DNA of 64,000 nt, taken from contig NZ_JANUFF010000006.1 in the NCBI RefSeq assembly GCF_024806495.1, forward strand, positions 62,001 to 126,000, read 5' to 3'. The notes beneath the pieces were generated by a model. The model was not told where the DNA came from, ran no database searches, and saw only the letters and a program-made list of their open reading frames with translations. Made by a program: the position numbers and the translations under genes. Shown here in pieces: positions 36,744-44,627 of the stretch. Source of the DNA: Chryseobacterium sp. JUb7 (GTDB lineage: Bacteria; Bacteroidota; Bacteroidia; Flavobacteriales; Weeksellaceae). Every line of letters starts with the position of its first letter. Positions within the stretch are counted from its first letter, which is position 1.

Positions 36744-37892
36744 TTAGCGTGAAAAATTAAAACCCACGGCCCTGCCGACCGCATCTTTTCCGAAACGATT
36801 CTTAATATTGTCCATTGCCTGATACAAGCTGATGAGCTCAGCATTATCCTCAAATAAATTCATCTGATAACTACCATGGACAAGATCAGTAAATCTTAAC
36901 CCCACTAAACGGAGACGCATCCTTCGCACATATACTTTATCGAAAAGTTCAAGCGCAACCCTTGCCAAAGTATGATCAGATGATGTATAGCTTACACGGC
37001 TCTGTTTGGTTTCGGTGTCAAAGTTTGAATACCTGATTTTAATTACTACAGTTGCTGTCAACCACTTTTCTTGGCGAAGCTGATGGGCCAACTGTTCAGC
37101 CATTCCCGAAATAATACTTTTAATTTCATAGACATCCATCGTATCGCTATTAAAGGTTCTTTCTTTCGAAATTGATTTTCTCTCTGAATATGGTATGACA
37201 GGAGTTTCATCAATTCCATTGGCTTTCTTCCATAGATCAACTCCATTCTTTCCGATCATCTGTTGGAGCACCTCAACCGGCATTTCTGATAATGTGCCTA
37301 TAGTCCTTATTCCAACTCTTGAAAATAGCTGAAAAGTTGCATTCCCTACCATAGGCATCTTTTTGATCGACAAAGGATTTAAAAATGAATGAACGCCTAC
37401 TGAAGGTATCTCACGATGACCGTGAGGTTTGGATTCTCCCGTACCAATTTTGCTCACTGTTTTATTTATTGACAACGCATAACTGATCGGAAGTCCTGTT
37501 TCTTTTTCAATTCTGGCACCTAACTCATTCGTCCATTTATATGCCCCGAAAAATTTATCCATACCAGTAAGGTCAAGATAAAACTCATCGATGGAAGCTT
37601 TTTCCATTACCGGTGCGCTTTCTTCAATAACTTCTGTAACAGTATGGGACATCTTACTGTACAATTCCATATCTCCCTTCACTACTTTAGCCTGTGGGCA
37701 AAGACGTAGTGCCATTTTCATTGGCATGGCGGATCTAACGCCGAAAGTTCTTGCTTCATAACTACAGGAAGAAACCACACCGCGGTCTCCTCCACCAATA
37801 ATCAATGGGATACCATTAAGCTGTGAGTTTACAAGCCGCTCGCAAGAAACAAAGAAGGTATCTAAATCCATATGTACGATAGACCGATTCAT
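36744..37892 (-). CDS. dinB: DNA polymerase IV (Y-family, DinB)
   Basis: A 382-residue Y-family polymerase. It has HMDLDTFFVSCE (first catalytic aspartate), the YEARTFGVRSAMP finger segment and the SIDEFYLD catalytic acids. The thumb HhH contains TIGTLSEMPVEV, and a little-finger domain follows. I chose the ATG at 37892, which gives the usual MNRSIVHMDLD start. It carries out error-prone bypass of DNA lesions. It is divergent from an S24 repressor gene and upstream of the dnaE2-like gene. The shared intergenic operator suggests damage-induced control of the pair. Confidence 0.94.
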   Translation of the reverse strand: MNRSIVHMDLDTFFVSCERLVNSQLNGIPLIIGGGDRGVVSSCSYEARTFGVRSAMPMKMALRLCPQAKVVKGDMELYSKMSHTVTEVIEESAPVMEKASIDEFYLDLTGMDKFFGAYKWTNELGARIEKETGLPISYALSINKTVSKIGTGESKPHGHREIPSVGVHSFLNPLSIKKMPMVGNATFQLFSRVGIRTIGTLSEMPVEVLQQMIGKNGVDLWKKANGIDETPVIPYSERKSISKERTFNSDTMDVYEIKSIISGMAEQLAHQLRQEKWLTATVVIKIRYSNFDTETKQSRVSYTSSDHTLARVALELFDKVYVRRMRLRLVGLRFTDLVHGSYQMNLFEDNAELISLYQAMDNIKNRFGKDAVGRAVGFNFSR

Positions 37893-37924
37893 TTTTACTA
37901 AATTATTTAGCAAAATTGAGAAGA

Positions 37925-37968
37925 TTTATCACAATTTATATTACTTTTGTTGTGATAAATTGTCACAA
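37925..37968. promoter_or_regulatory. Operator and promoter between dinB and the S24 repressor gene
   Basis: TTTATCACAA (37925-37934) and TTGTGATAAA (37950-37959) form a perfect 10-bp inverted repeat. TTGTGA (37950-37955) also pairs with TCACAA (37963-37968). A TAnnTTTG promoter box, TACTTTTG, lies at 37942-37949 between the arms, 20 bases before the S24 ATG. Repressor binding here would cover its own promoter and that of dinB. Confidence 0.7.
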
Positions 37969-37969
37969 A

Positions 37970-38752
37970 ATGTCAACACTCTCTATTCTAGCGGATAACA
38001 TAAGGTATTTGCGACTTAAACAGGCACCTAATCTCTCACAGGAAAAAATTGCTGAGAAATTGATGATTTCCAGAGACTCATACGCAAAATATGAGACTGC
38101 GAAATACACTCCTCCTCTGGATGTATTGTTAGCTATTTCCCGCTATTATCATATCAGTACGGACCTATTATTGACTGTTGACCTAAGAAAATATAAACTG
38201 GAAGAAATGCTCAATCTGCCGGATAACAGAATACTGCTTCCTATTAAGACGGACTCATTAGGGGAAAACAAGATAGAAATAGTTCCCTACAAGGCTAAAA
38301 TGGGCTATCTTAAAGGATATGCAGATCCTGAATACATCGAGGGGTTACAGACAATGTCCCTTCCGTTTCTAAGAAATGGGAAGTATAGGGCTTTTCCCGC
38401 AGAAGGCGATTCCATGCCCCCTTACAAAGATGGTACTTATGTTATTGGAGAATACGTAGAGCGTATTAGTGATATAAAATTAGGTAAAGTTTATCTCCTT
38501 ATCACACGCACCGATTTTATATTTAAGCGGATAGAAAGCATAAATAAAAAGTCCATCACTGTGAAATCAAATGAAAGCTTCTATGAAAACTATGAAATTC
38601 CTTTTTCTGACTTATGGGAAATCTGGCAACATGCTGGAAGCTATTCACCCCAGGAGCTTGAAATTATCGACTTTGCAAGCGAAGATGTAAAATCAATGCT
38701 ATTGCAATTAATGCAGGAAATAAAGGAATTAAAGGCAGCTATAAAGAATTGA
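37970..38752 (+). CDS. LexA-like HTH/S24 repressor of the mutagenesis cassette
   Basis: A 260-residue protein with an Xre-type HTH (NLSQEKIAEKLMISRDSYAK, about 21-40) and a C-terminal S24 peptidase domain. Candidate self-cleavage residues are the Met-Gly pair at 111-112 (KAKMGYL, Ala-Gly in LexA), serine in EGDSMPP (S148) and lysine in FIFKRIE (K186). Such proteins cleave themselves on contact with RecA filaments and release SOS genes. The ATG at 37970 is preferred over an upstream start because it follows the promoter box and operator. It is divergent from dinB, which it probably represses. Confidence 0.88.
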   Translation: MSTLSILADNIRYLRLKQAPNLSQEKIAEKLMISRDSYAKYETAKYTPPLDVLLAISRYYHISTDLLLTVDLRKYKLEEMLNLPDNRILLPIKTDSLGENKIEIVPYKAKMGYLKGYADPEYIEGLQTMSLPFLRNGKYRAFPAEGDSMPPYKDGTYVIGEYVERISDIKLGKVYLLITRTDFIFKRIESINKKSITVKSNESFYENYEIPFSDLWEIWQHAGSYSPQELEIIDFASEDVKSMLLQLMQEIKELKAAIKN

Positions 38753-38763
38753 GTGAATTTAGG

Positions 38764-38808
38764 AAAACAATCGGGAGGCTATCACCTTAGGAGACTCCCG
38801 ATTGTTTT
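38764..38808. terminator. Strong two-way terminator after the S24 gene
   Basis: AAAACAATCGGGAG (38764-38777) and CTCCCGATTGTTTT (38795-38808) form a perfect 14-bp stem between the convergent S24 gene and the small gene at 38823. Confidence 0.85.
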
Positions 38809-38822
38809 GAAGATAACTGTTG

Positions 38823-39005
38823 CTATTCAGATTCATATTTAACCCAGGCACAGCCTGAAATATAAACTGCAAATTCAGTATCCCCAATGTGGCAGATCGT
38901 AAACTCGTCTTCCCTATCCGTATTGAATTTTTTAGTGAATTCTACACCCCCAAAAATAAACTTTTTATTTTCTGGGAGCGATCCTAGCGTTATTTCTTTC
39001 GTCAT
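38823..39005 (-). CDS. Small conserved-looking protein of unknown function
   Basis: A 60-residue protein starting MTKEITLGSLPENKKF. It appears to be a small beta-strand protein (EFTICHIGDTEFAVYISG) with no signal peptide. The ATG at 39005 is preferred to the upstream one because it leaves a natural start. No family is recognised. It lies alone between the S24 terminator and the next minus-strand gene. Confidence 0.5.
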   Translation of the reverse strand: MTKEITLGSLPENKKFIFGGVEFTKKFNTDREDEFTICHIGDTEFAVYISGCAWVKYESE

Positions 39006-39075
39006 TGTACCAAAAATAATAAACAAAACACAGAGATTTTACGGTTTACCGTAATTCTTTGAAATTTAATTAGAT

Positions 39076-39711
39076 CTATATTTTTATCAGCTTTGATATA
39101 AAAGAAATATCAGAACTTTTAACTATGACCCTAACGCCAGAAGGATATTCTATCATGACTGGAGTTTCAGCATAGTGAGAATCTCCTTCGACTGCATTCC
39201 CGTTCATTAATTCATTTCTCACAATCTCCAATGTATGACTTTGCGGCGGAGTTGGCTCATGAAAGGTTTCAGGAGCTTTCACTTGAACAGATAACATCGA
39301 ATCGGATACACCATGTTGTTCCAGATATGGATTGATCGGTTTTCCAGTTTCCTTATGCTTTAAATACGCAAAATAGCTATATGGACGTGGTGTAAAATTC
39401 AAAAGCCAGGCAGCCATTTCTATAGCTAGTTCAGAAGTATTCTTGTCCTTTTTCAGAAAGTAAATTAAAGGCTTAAATTTTGCCGGATTAATCATTTTAA
39501 CTTCCAAAAGCGAAACCTCGTCCTTCATCGACTTATCCATGAAATTTTTGAGTGTACGCATATCGTAATGGTTCGAAATTTCCATGTAGCTCATAATACA
39601 CTCATTTCTAACCTTCGCTGGAGATAAGTACAGCATATTATTTGAAATTATCCCTTGTTCTTTGAGCATCAAATAATGGTTTCTTACAGCATCTCTATAT
39701 TCATTCGTCAT
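39076..39711 (-). CDS. Unknown protein with a short IS66-accessory-like tail
   Basis: A 211-residue cytoplasmic protein with no recognised function. The N-terminal 140 residues are helical and hold a tyrosine-rich patch (TPRPYSYFAYLKHKETG). The last part (MIEYPSGVRVIVKSSDISF) resembles the final strands of small IS66 accessory proteins. The resemblance is short and there is no transposase next to it. The gene stands alone, 70 bp from the small gene downstream. Confidence 0.55.
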   Translation of the reverse strand: MTNEYRDAVRNHYLMLKEQGIISNNMLYLSPAKVRNECIMSYMEISNHYDMRTLKNFMDKSMKDEVSLLEVKMINPAKFKPLIYFLKKDKNTSELAIEMAAWLLNFTPRPYSYFAYLKHKETGKPINPYLEQHGVSDSMLSVQVKAPETFHEPTPPQSHTLEIVRNELMNGNAVEGDSHYAETPVMIEYPSGVRVIVKSSDISFISKLIKI

Positions 39712-39852
39712 AATTTAAATTATTTATATGTCCTAACTATGATTTAAAGTTCATAATTTTTGGCATAATTTAATAATTCTGGACTGCTATAAAACTATAA
39801 TATCTTTTGTTAAAGGGAAATTTATTTGAGTACACTTAAAAACTAAACCGAA

Positions 39853-40878
39853 CTAACGGGACAACCTCGTGTCTTCATATTTTTTTCGTTCAGTTTTTAA
39901 AGAAACCAACCATTCCAAATACATTCCTTCAGGCATATTTCGATAACCTATTTCATGAATATGCTTATATTCTTTATTCAACAAAGAAAGCAATTCTTTT
40001 GCTTTTGGTTCAGTAGCAACTAGTTTTTGATATTGCTCCTTATGCGTTTCAGCTTTTAAAATCAATGCGGTCACTAAATAAGGATAAACCTGCAAAGCTC
40101 TTTCAGCACATTTCAGGGCGAAGCTTCCATCATTTTCGGGAAAAGATCTCTTGTAGCCATTGGCAAGATCCACCAAACATAGGGCAAGACTTTCATGATC
40201 AGTTAAAGCCTTCATATAAACACCGTTCTGTATCGCATCCAAGTGTATAAATCCCGACGCCATAAGCCATGCATCCTGTGGGAAAACACCACTCGTCAAT
40301 TCCGTATTGTACCAACCTATTGACTTTATATTATGCTTAATATAGATGTGGTTTGGAGCTAGCGCCAAACTCGCATCAGCACCAATCTCTTCTGCAAGTA
40401 TTTTATATAGGTAAGGTAGAGAATTACAGTTACCTTTCTGCGTATTGACCAGTTTGGAAACAAAAAGGTTTGTTAGCTCTTTATGACCAAAAACGTCATT
40501 AAAATCATAAGAAAAGGGTTTATAATGAAGCGTATCCTTATTTATAACAATCGGTGTTTCTTGGCAGATAATTGAAAATATAGCGGCATATTTACTCACA
40601 GCTACTTTATCGTTTCCGTCATAGGTCAAGTCTCTACTTTCTATAATTTTTTTTGCAAAGTTGGCCATGAATTTTATTTTCCGGTTTACTTCGACTGTAT
40701 CCAGCTTACCTTGATAATAAGCATCTTCAACACTTAGCACAGCAGTTTTAAAACTATAAGCCTGTTTATCAGCCAACATATTATTTATCGTCTGAAAAGC
40801 ATCATCGTAAAACTTATTTTGTTGTGCTTTGGCAAAATTGGTTATTGAAAGAACAAGGGTAATAATAAAGTATTTCAT
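39853..40878 (-). CDS. Secreted transglutaminase-like/SirB1-like protein, copy 2
   Basis: A 341-residue exported protein (signal KYFIITLVLSITNFAKA). The core has GNCNSLPYLYKILAEEIGAD with C151, then APNHIYIKH with H177, and E193, giving a Cys-His-acid set as in transglutaminase-like and SirB1-type folds. The C-terminal third looks like TPR helices (ALKCAERALQVYPYLVTALI). It is a paralogue of the gene at 44628-46028. Together the two bracket the RHS toxin and its small neighbours. It could be a cysteine protease or amidase acting in the periplasm. The role is not known. Confidence 0.65.
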   Translation of the reverse strand: MKYFIITLVLSITNFAKAQQNKFYDDAFQTINNMLADKQAYSFKTAVLSVEDAYYQGKLDTVEVNRKIKFMANFAKKIIESRDLTYDGNDKVAVSKYAAIFSIICQETPIVINKDTLHYKPFSYDFNDVFGHKELTNLFVSKLVNTQKGNCNSLPYLYKILAEEIGADASLALAPNHIYIKHNIKSIGWYNTELTSGVFPQDAWLMASGFIHLDAIQNGVYMKALTDHESLALCLVDLANGYKRSFPENDGSFALKCAERALQVYPYLVTALILKAETHKEQYQKLVATEPKAKELLSLLNKEYKHIHEIGYRNMPEGMYLEWLVSLKTERKKYEDTRLSR

Positions 40879-40906
40879 AATTTGGAACTCTTAATCATAA
40901 AGAGTA

Positions 40907-41227
40907 TTAGATTTTATTGTTATCAAGATGATCAATGATTTCGATCACCAATACATCATCGGTTTTTTTATCATATTTCGCAAGGAACAAATCTATTAGT
41001 CGGCTTAATTCCTTCAACGAGCACAGACGTTCATAACTAATATTATCCGCTTTTAGCAATTCGCCCATACCTCTTTTTGACTTAAAAAACCGATATTCTG
41101 TATCTGTACTAACAGAATGTTCTGCAAAAATTATAATCTTGTCAAAATCCAGGTCTATATACTGATCGCCTAACAAGGTAGCTAGTGAATTGCGTCTGAT
41201 TGCTTTAATAATATCTTCTAATTTCAT
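40907..41227 (-). CDS. Small protein, candidate immunity gene
   Basis: A 106-residue acidic cytoplasmic protein starting MKLEDIIKAIRRNSL; an alternative start at 41263 would overlap the upstream stop by 11 nt. It has a strand DLDFDKIIIFAEH and an acidic helical end. No family is recognised. It follows the DUF2314-like gene directly in the area downstream of the RHS toxin, where immunity genes gather. Function is inferred from place only. Confidence 0.55.
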   Translation of the reverse strand: MKLEDIIKAIRRNSLATLLGDQYIDLDFDKIIIFAEHSVSTDTEYRFFKSKRGMGELLKADNISYERLCSLKELSRLIDLFLAKYDKKTDDVLVIEIIDHLDNNKI

Positions 41228-41252
41228 CTCTATTCGCATTTCATAATTAATT

Positions 41253-42020
41253 TCATTCAACAAGGTTCAATACTTTCCAGCCATCTTTGCCAGAATACCA
41301 TACCCACAGTCTATTTATAGTAACTGTACCGTCACTGTAAATAACCTTCTCCTCTATTAATTGCTGATCTTCTCTTTGATATTCAATGGTGAAAACCCTG
41401 TCTAAACCTTCAAATTTTGGAAACCCATTTAACTCTAACTCTTCAAAAAATGATACTTTCAAGGCTGATGTTATCATTTCATGGGTCTTCTCAGTAATTT
41501 CTACAGAATGTTCTATCATAATATTCTCAGCTTCCTTCCTGAAATCTTTACAGGAAATAATTCCATCAAGATCTTTGTGACCATAAAACTCCTCAATACT
41601 TAAAATTGCACCTTCAGGCGTAGAACGATCTGGTCTGAAAAAATCATTACCCTCGTCAATTCGAAATCCACATTCTATTTCAAAATTGAGTTTTTCCTCT
41701 TCTCCCAGCGTATTCCAATAATGTCTTATAGAGTAGCCTCCAAGCATTCTTTGCTCCTCAATAATCATCCAGTCTATAGCTGTATTTAAAGGGACTTTTT
41801 TCGGCTCATTATTTTCTGACAAAACTCCACAGTAATAACTATCTTCAATCCTAATATTTTCTAACCAAACAAAAATGCCATTCTCATTCTGAAATTTGAT
41901 CGCAGAATAACCAGTATAACCACTTTTAACTAGCTCGTTGAAATACCAGATTGTGTTTTTTGCTTTATATAATAAATAGAGATATTCTTGATTTACCTCT
42001 AACTGAAAACTTTTATTCAT
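41253..42020 (-). CDS. DUF2314-like protein in the toxin-immunity area
   Basis: A 255-residue cytoplasmic protein. The first 100 residues match the pattern of DUF2314 (YegJ-like): AKNTIWYFNELVKSGYTGYS, then FVWLENIRIED and the segment VPLNTAIDWMIIEEQRMLGG. The C-terminal 130 residues are unrecognised and end in a strand-rich part (DGTVTINRLWVWYSGKDGWK). DUF2314 proteins turn up among polymorphic toxin immunity genes, and this gene lies in such a neighbourhood. It is followed closely by the small gene at 40907. Confidence 0.55.
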   Translation of the reverse strand: MNKSFQLEVNQEYLYLLYKAKNTIWYFNELVKSGYTGYSAIKFQNENGIFVWLENIRIEDSYYCGVLSENNEPKKVPLNTAIDWMIIEEQRMLGGYSIRHYWNTLGEEEKLNFEIECGFRIDEGNDFFRPDRSTPEGAILSIEEFYGHKDLDGIISCKDFRKEAENIMIEHSVEITEKTHEMITSALKVSFFEELELNGFPKFEGLDRVFTIEYQREDQQLIEEKVIYSDGTVTINRLWVWYSGKDGWKVLNLVE

Positions 42021-42150
42021 GTTTCACAGGTGAATGTCACCGTTGTTTTAGGGTTATATTATTATAGTCGAGCAGACATCTTTTAATTTATAACTTTACA
42101 CATCGCATTTTGGGTTATACAATGCAGATCAATTTATCGAGGATTATTCA

Positions 42151-43128
42151 TCACAAAATAGCTCTTATCCACTGTGCCGATTTCAAAAATCGTTTTGCTG
42201 TATCATCCCCCCATTGCGCCCCATAATCAAACTCAAAGTTTTTGCAATTGTCATTTTTCAAAACTGTATTGGCGGTTAGTAAAAGCTTTTTACTATCAAT
42301 AGTTCCTGAAAGCTCCTGAAATTTCTTTTTCCAACCTGCGGATGGATTAGCACCACGCCCAGTATCAAAGAAATTAATAAGCTGAACTTTAATGTCAAAA
42401 TCATCCCAATCGTCTTCAGCAATTTCTAAATTAAAAATGCCATTCAAGATTTTATAACAGCCCTGCTGATTTTCCACTTGAAATTTTTTCAAATAATCAA
42501 TTAATGCGACATCCTTAGGCGAAACCAATTTTAAAATCTTTTTAAAACAGATAATATCATGGTGAAAGGTCTTTTGCTGAATAATGTGCAATATATTTTT
42601 CAAAGTTGAAAACTTAACTTCGTTAGTAGCCTGTTTAAAAATTCCACGAACATGTTCTATTTTTAGAATGTCTTCTATGAAATTACTGTTGGGCGAAACG
42701 AAATAGTTATCTCTAAGATAAACAGTAATATGAAAAAAATCTTCTGGTGAATATACAATCATCTTGTCCTTTACAAATTTGCCTATCAAATTATCTCTGA
42801 GTAATGCACCTAATCTTACAACATATAATGACCTCAAAAAAGCATCATTGAATACATTGTTGTAATGCAACAACTTAGGAAGGATGTATTTGTAACATTT
42901 CCTTTCGATTTCAGATGAAATAAGTTGGTTGAATTTTGCTTCCAATTCTTTTTCTGTTTTTACCTGCTCCTCCATATCATGAATCGCTTGCTCATGTTTC
43001 AAGAGCAATAAGTAAAACCAATTTTGAATTTTAATAAAATCACTTTCAGAAATATTTAGCTCTTTAGCTAAAATTTCAGATTTCGCAAATTCATCGTTTT
43101 TAAAAGTCAAATATGGATTATTTGTCAT
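42151..43128 (-). CDS. Unknown 325-residue protein coupled to the RHS-toxin immunity candidate
   Basis: A largely helical cytoplasmic protein with no recognised domain. Features are an early coiled-coil-like stretch (EEQVKTEKELEAKFNQLI) and a C-terminal GAQWGDDTAKRFLKSAQWIR. It overlaps the upstream small gene by 4 nt (ATGA), so the two are translated together. The place downstream of an RHS-tip nuclease suggests a second immunity protein or a spare toxin-antitoxin component. I cannot assign a function. Confidence 0.55.
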   Translation of the reverse strand: MTNNPYLTFKNDEFAKSEILAKELNISESDFIKIQNWFYLLLLKHEQAIHDMEEQVKTEKELEAKFNQLISSEIERKCYKYILPKLLHYNNVFNDAFLRSLYVVRLGALLRDNLIGKFVKDKMIVYSPEDFFHITVYLRDNYFVSPNSNFIEDILKIEHVRGIFKQATNEVKFSTLKNILHIIQQKTFHHDIICFKKILKLVSPKDVALIDYLKKFQVENQQGCYKILNGIFNLEIAEDDWDDFDIKVQLINFFDTGRGANPSAGWKKKFQELSGTIDSKKLLLTANTVLKNDNCKNFEFDYGAQWGDDTAKRFLKSAQWIRAIL

Positions 43129-43496
43129 GATTTTTTGAATAAATTCTCACCAAATATTACTTTCTTATTCTCTATTTTATACGGATATAGTTGCTGATAT
43201 CTGTCTTCTGGTGATAGGATAAACTCTGTTACTAATACATCTTTTCCTTGATACTTACCATCCATAGCTATAGCATAAACCCGAACATCTTCATCTTTAA
43301 GATCTTCATACGCTCCGGCCAATAAAACATCATACATTTCTTTTGAATCGGTTGATTCTGAGTAAGCGGAAATATAAGTCAGTTTGCCATTTGCTCTAAC
43401 ATAAGTAGCATATGGAGCAAATTCACCATTTTCAAGTAAAAATTTTTCTGCTTGCTCTTTAATAGCGTCAAGCAATATTTCAATATTAGTCATCAT
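43125..43496 (-). CDS. Candidate immunity protein of the RHS-tip nuclease
   Basis: A 123-residue cytoplasmic protein (start MMTNIEILLDAIKEQAEKFL). It has a mixed fold with strands FAPYATYVRANGKLTYISAY and VRVYAIAMDGKYQGKDVLVT. It starts 21 bases after the stop of the RHS-nuclease gene on the same strand, the usual place for the cognate immunity gene. The family is not recognised by name. It is the best candidate for neutralising the PD-(D/E)xK-like toxin end. Confidence 0.6.
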   Translation of the reverse strand: MMTNIEILLDAIKEQAEKFLLENGEFAPYATYVRANGKLTYISAYSESTDSKEMYDVLLAGAYEDLKDEDVRVYAIAMDGKYQGKDVLVTEFILSPEDRYQQLYPYKIENKKVIFGENLFKKS

Positions 43497-43516
43497 TAAA
43501 TATAATAAATTTAACA

Positions 43517-44602
43517 CTATGCACAACCAGGAACACCGTTACAAGGATCTTTAGGTTTTGGTACAGGCATAAGCTTTGGCGCTGGAGCAGGAGTAACTTT
43601 CATATTATCTATTTTTGGTTTTGGAGGTGCAACATATCTTTGTATTTTAATACCAGAATTTTCTAAAGGTTTAGTAATTTCTGCTGACTTATTTAAATGT
43701 AATATTGCCTCCTGACCGTTGCCTTTAGAAATTTGTTGTTGACCCCTGAGTTGTTTAGTGAAAGACTGTTTTACTACATGCTTAATTTCAATTGTTCCAC
43801 CTTCATCTGTCATTGCATCTGGAATGGTACGCCCTGTTTTCCCTGTTTTTGGATCTGTAAATTCATAAGTTTGCGTATTTTTATCCTTCCCCATTTCAGC
43901 AAGCTCCTTTTTCTCAACATATCGACCAAAATTAAAACGTTCCTGTCGAGCTGAATTTTCTGCTGCTTTAGTTCCTACTTCTCCTGTTTTTGTAAGCGTT
44001 TCAATAACAGTTGGTTTAATTGAGGACTCCTCAAATAAAGGCATTAGCCGAAGCCACCAGCAGCATCCATTAACCTCTTCTGGAGCTCTACCATCAGGAT
44101 CAATAAACTTTAGTGGATTATTAAAAGACATGTTGTAGGGACTCCAACTACTAAATTCCTCACTTAGGGGATCGGGACTGATCCAGCGACCATGTGTGTC
44201 TCCGATCGGTTGAGCATCTGGATCATCAAGATTCACTTCTAAAAAATCGACAACTTCGCCCTTTTTTACATTAAATCGCACCGATCCAATAGTAACCACG
44301 CTATCCTGATCGTGAAATTCAAGGTATTTTCCCTTGCTTAACGTCGCAACCTTGGGATAATAGCCATATTTCTTAAAGGGATTTCCGGCTTCAATGTTCT
44401 TTCTTCTTCTTTCAGCTTCCTGAGGGCTCAGACTATCTCTAGTTTTTAGTACCTCAGTCATATAGGGGCGAGATCGCTCTTCCTTGGTCAGTTTAACGGG
44501 ATTTCCCCATTCCTTTTGTTTTGTGTTCTTTTTCTTTTGATTTACCTGCGCTTGCGAAGAGCAGACAAGGAATAGGAAAACAAAAAATAAAATCTTTCTC
44601 AT
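43517..44602 (-). CDS. Secreted RHS-core tip with PD-(D/E)xK-like nuclease toxin domain
   Basis: A 361-residue protein with signal peptide RKILFFVFLFLVCSSQAQ. The RHS-associated core motif is at 139-171 (HGRWISPDPLSEEFSSW, then YNMSFNNPLKFIDPDG), after which RHS proteins switch to the toxin. The toxin part has RTIPDAMTD (D262) and TIEIKH (E272, K274), fitting a restriction-endonuclease-like nuclease, and the end is rich in proline and lysine. Normal RHS proteins are several times longer; here only the last core repeat is kept, yet with its own signal peptide. Immunity candidates lie downstream. Confidence 0.75.
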   Translation of the reverse strand: MRKILFFVFLFLVCSSQAQVNQKKKNTKQKEWGNPVKLTKEERSRPYMTEVLKTRDSLSPQEAERRRKNIEAGNPFKKYGYYPKVATLSKGKYLEFHDQDSVVTIGSVRFNVKKGEVVDFLEVNLDDPDAQPIGDTHGRWISPDPLSEEFSSWSPYNMSFNNPLKFIDPDGRAPEEVNGCCWWLRLMPLFEESSIKPTVIETLTKTGEVGTKAAENSARQERFNFGRYVEKKELAEMGKDKNTQTYEFTDPKTGKTGRTIPDAMTDEGGTIEIKHVVKQSFTKQLRGQQQISKGNGQEAILHLNKSAEITKPLENSGIKIQRYVAPPKPKIDNMKVTPAPAPKLMPVPKPKDPCNGVPGCA

Positions 44603-44627
44603 AATTTATTTGTCTTTTGATTTTTTT

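Noticed and set aside
39076..39711. IS66 accessory gene (TnpA/TnpB)
   Set aside because: Only a short C-terminal similarity; the protein is twice the usual size and no IS66 transposase or ends are present.
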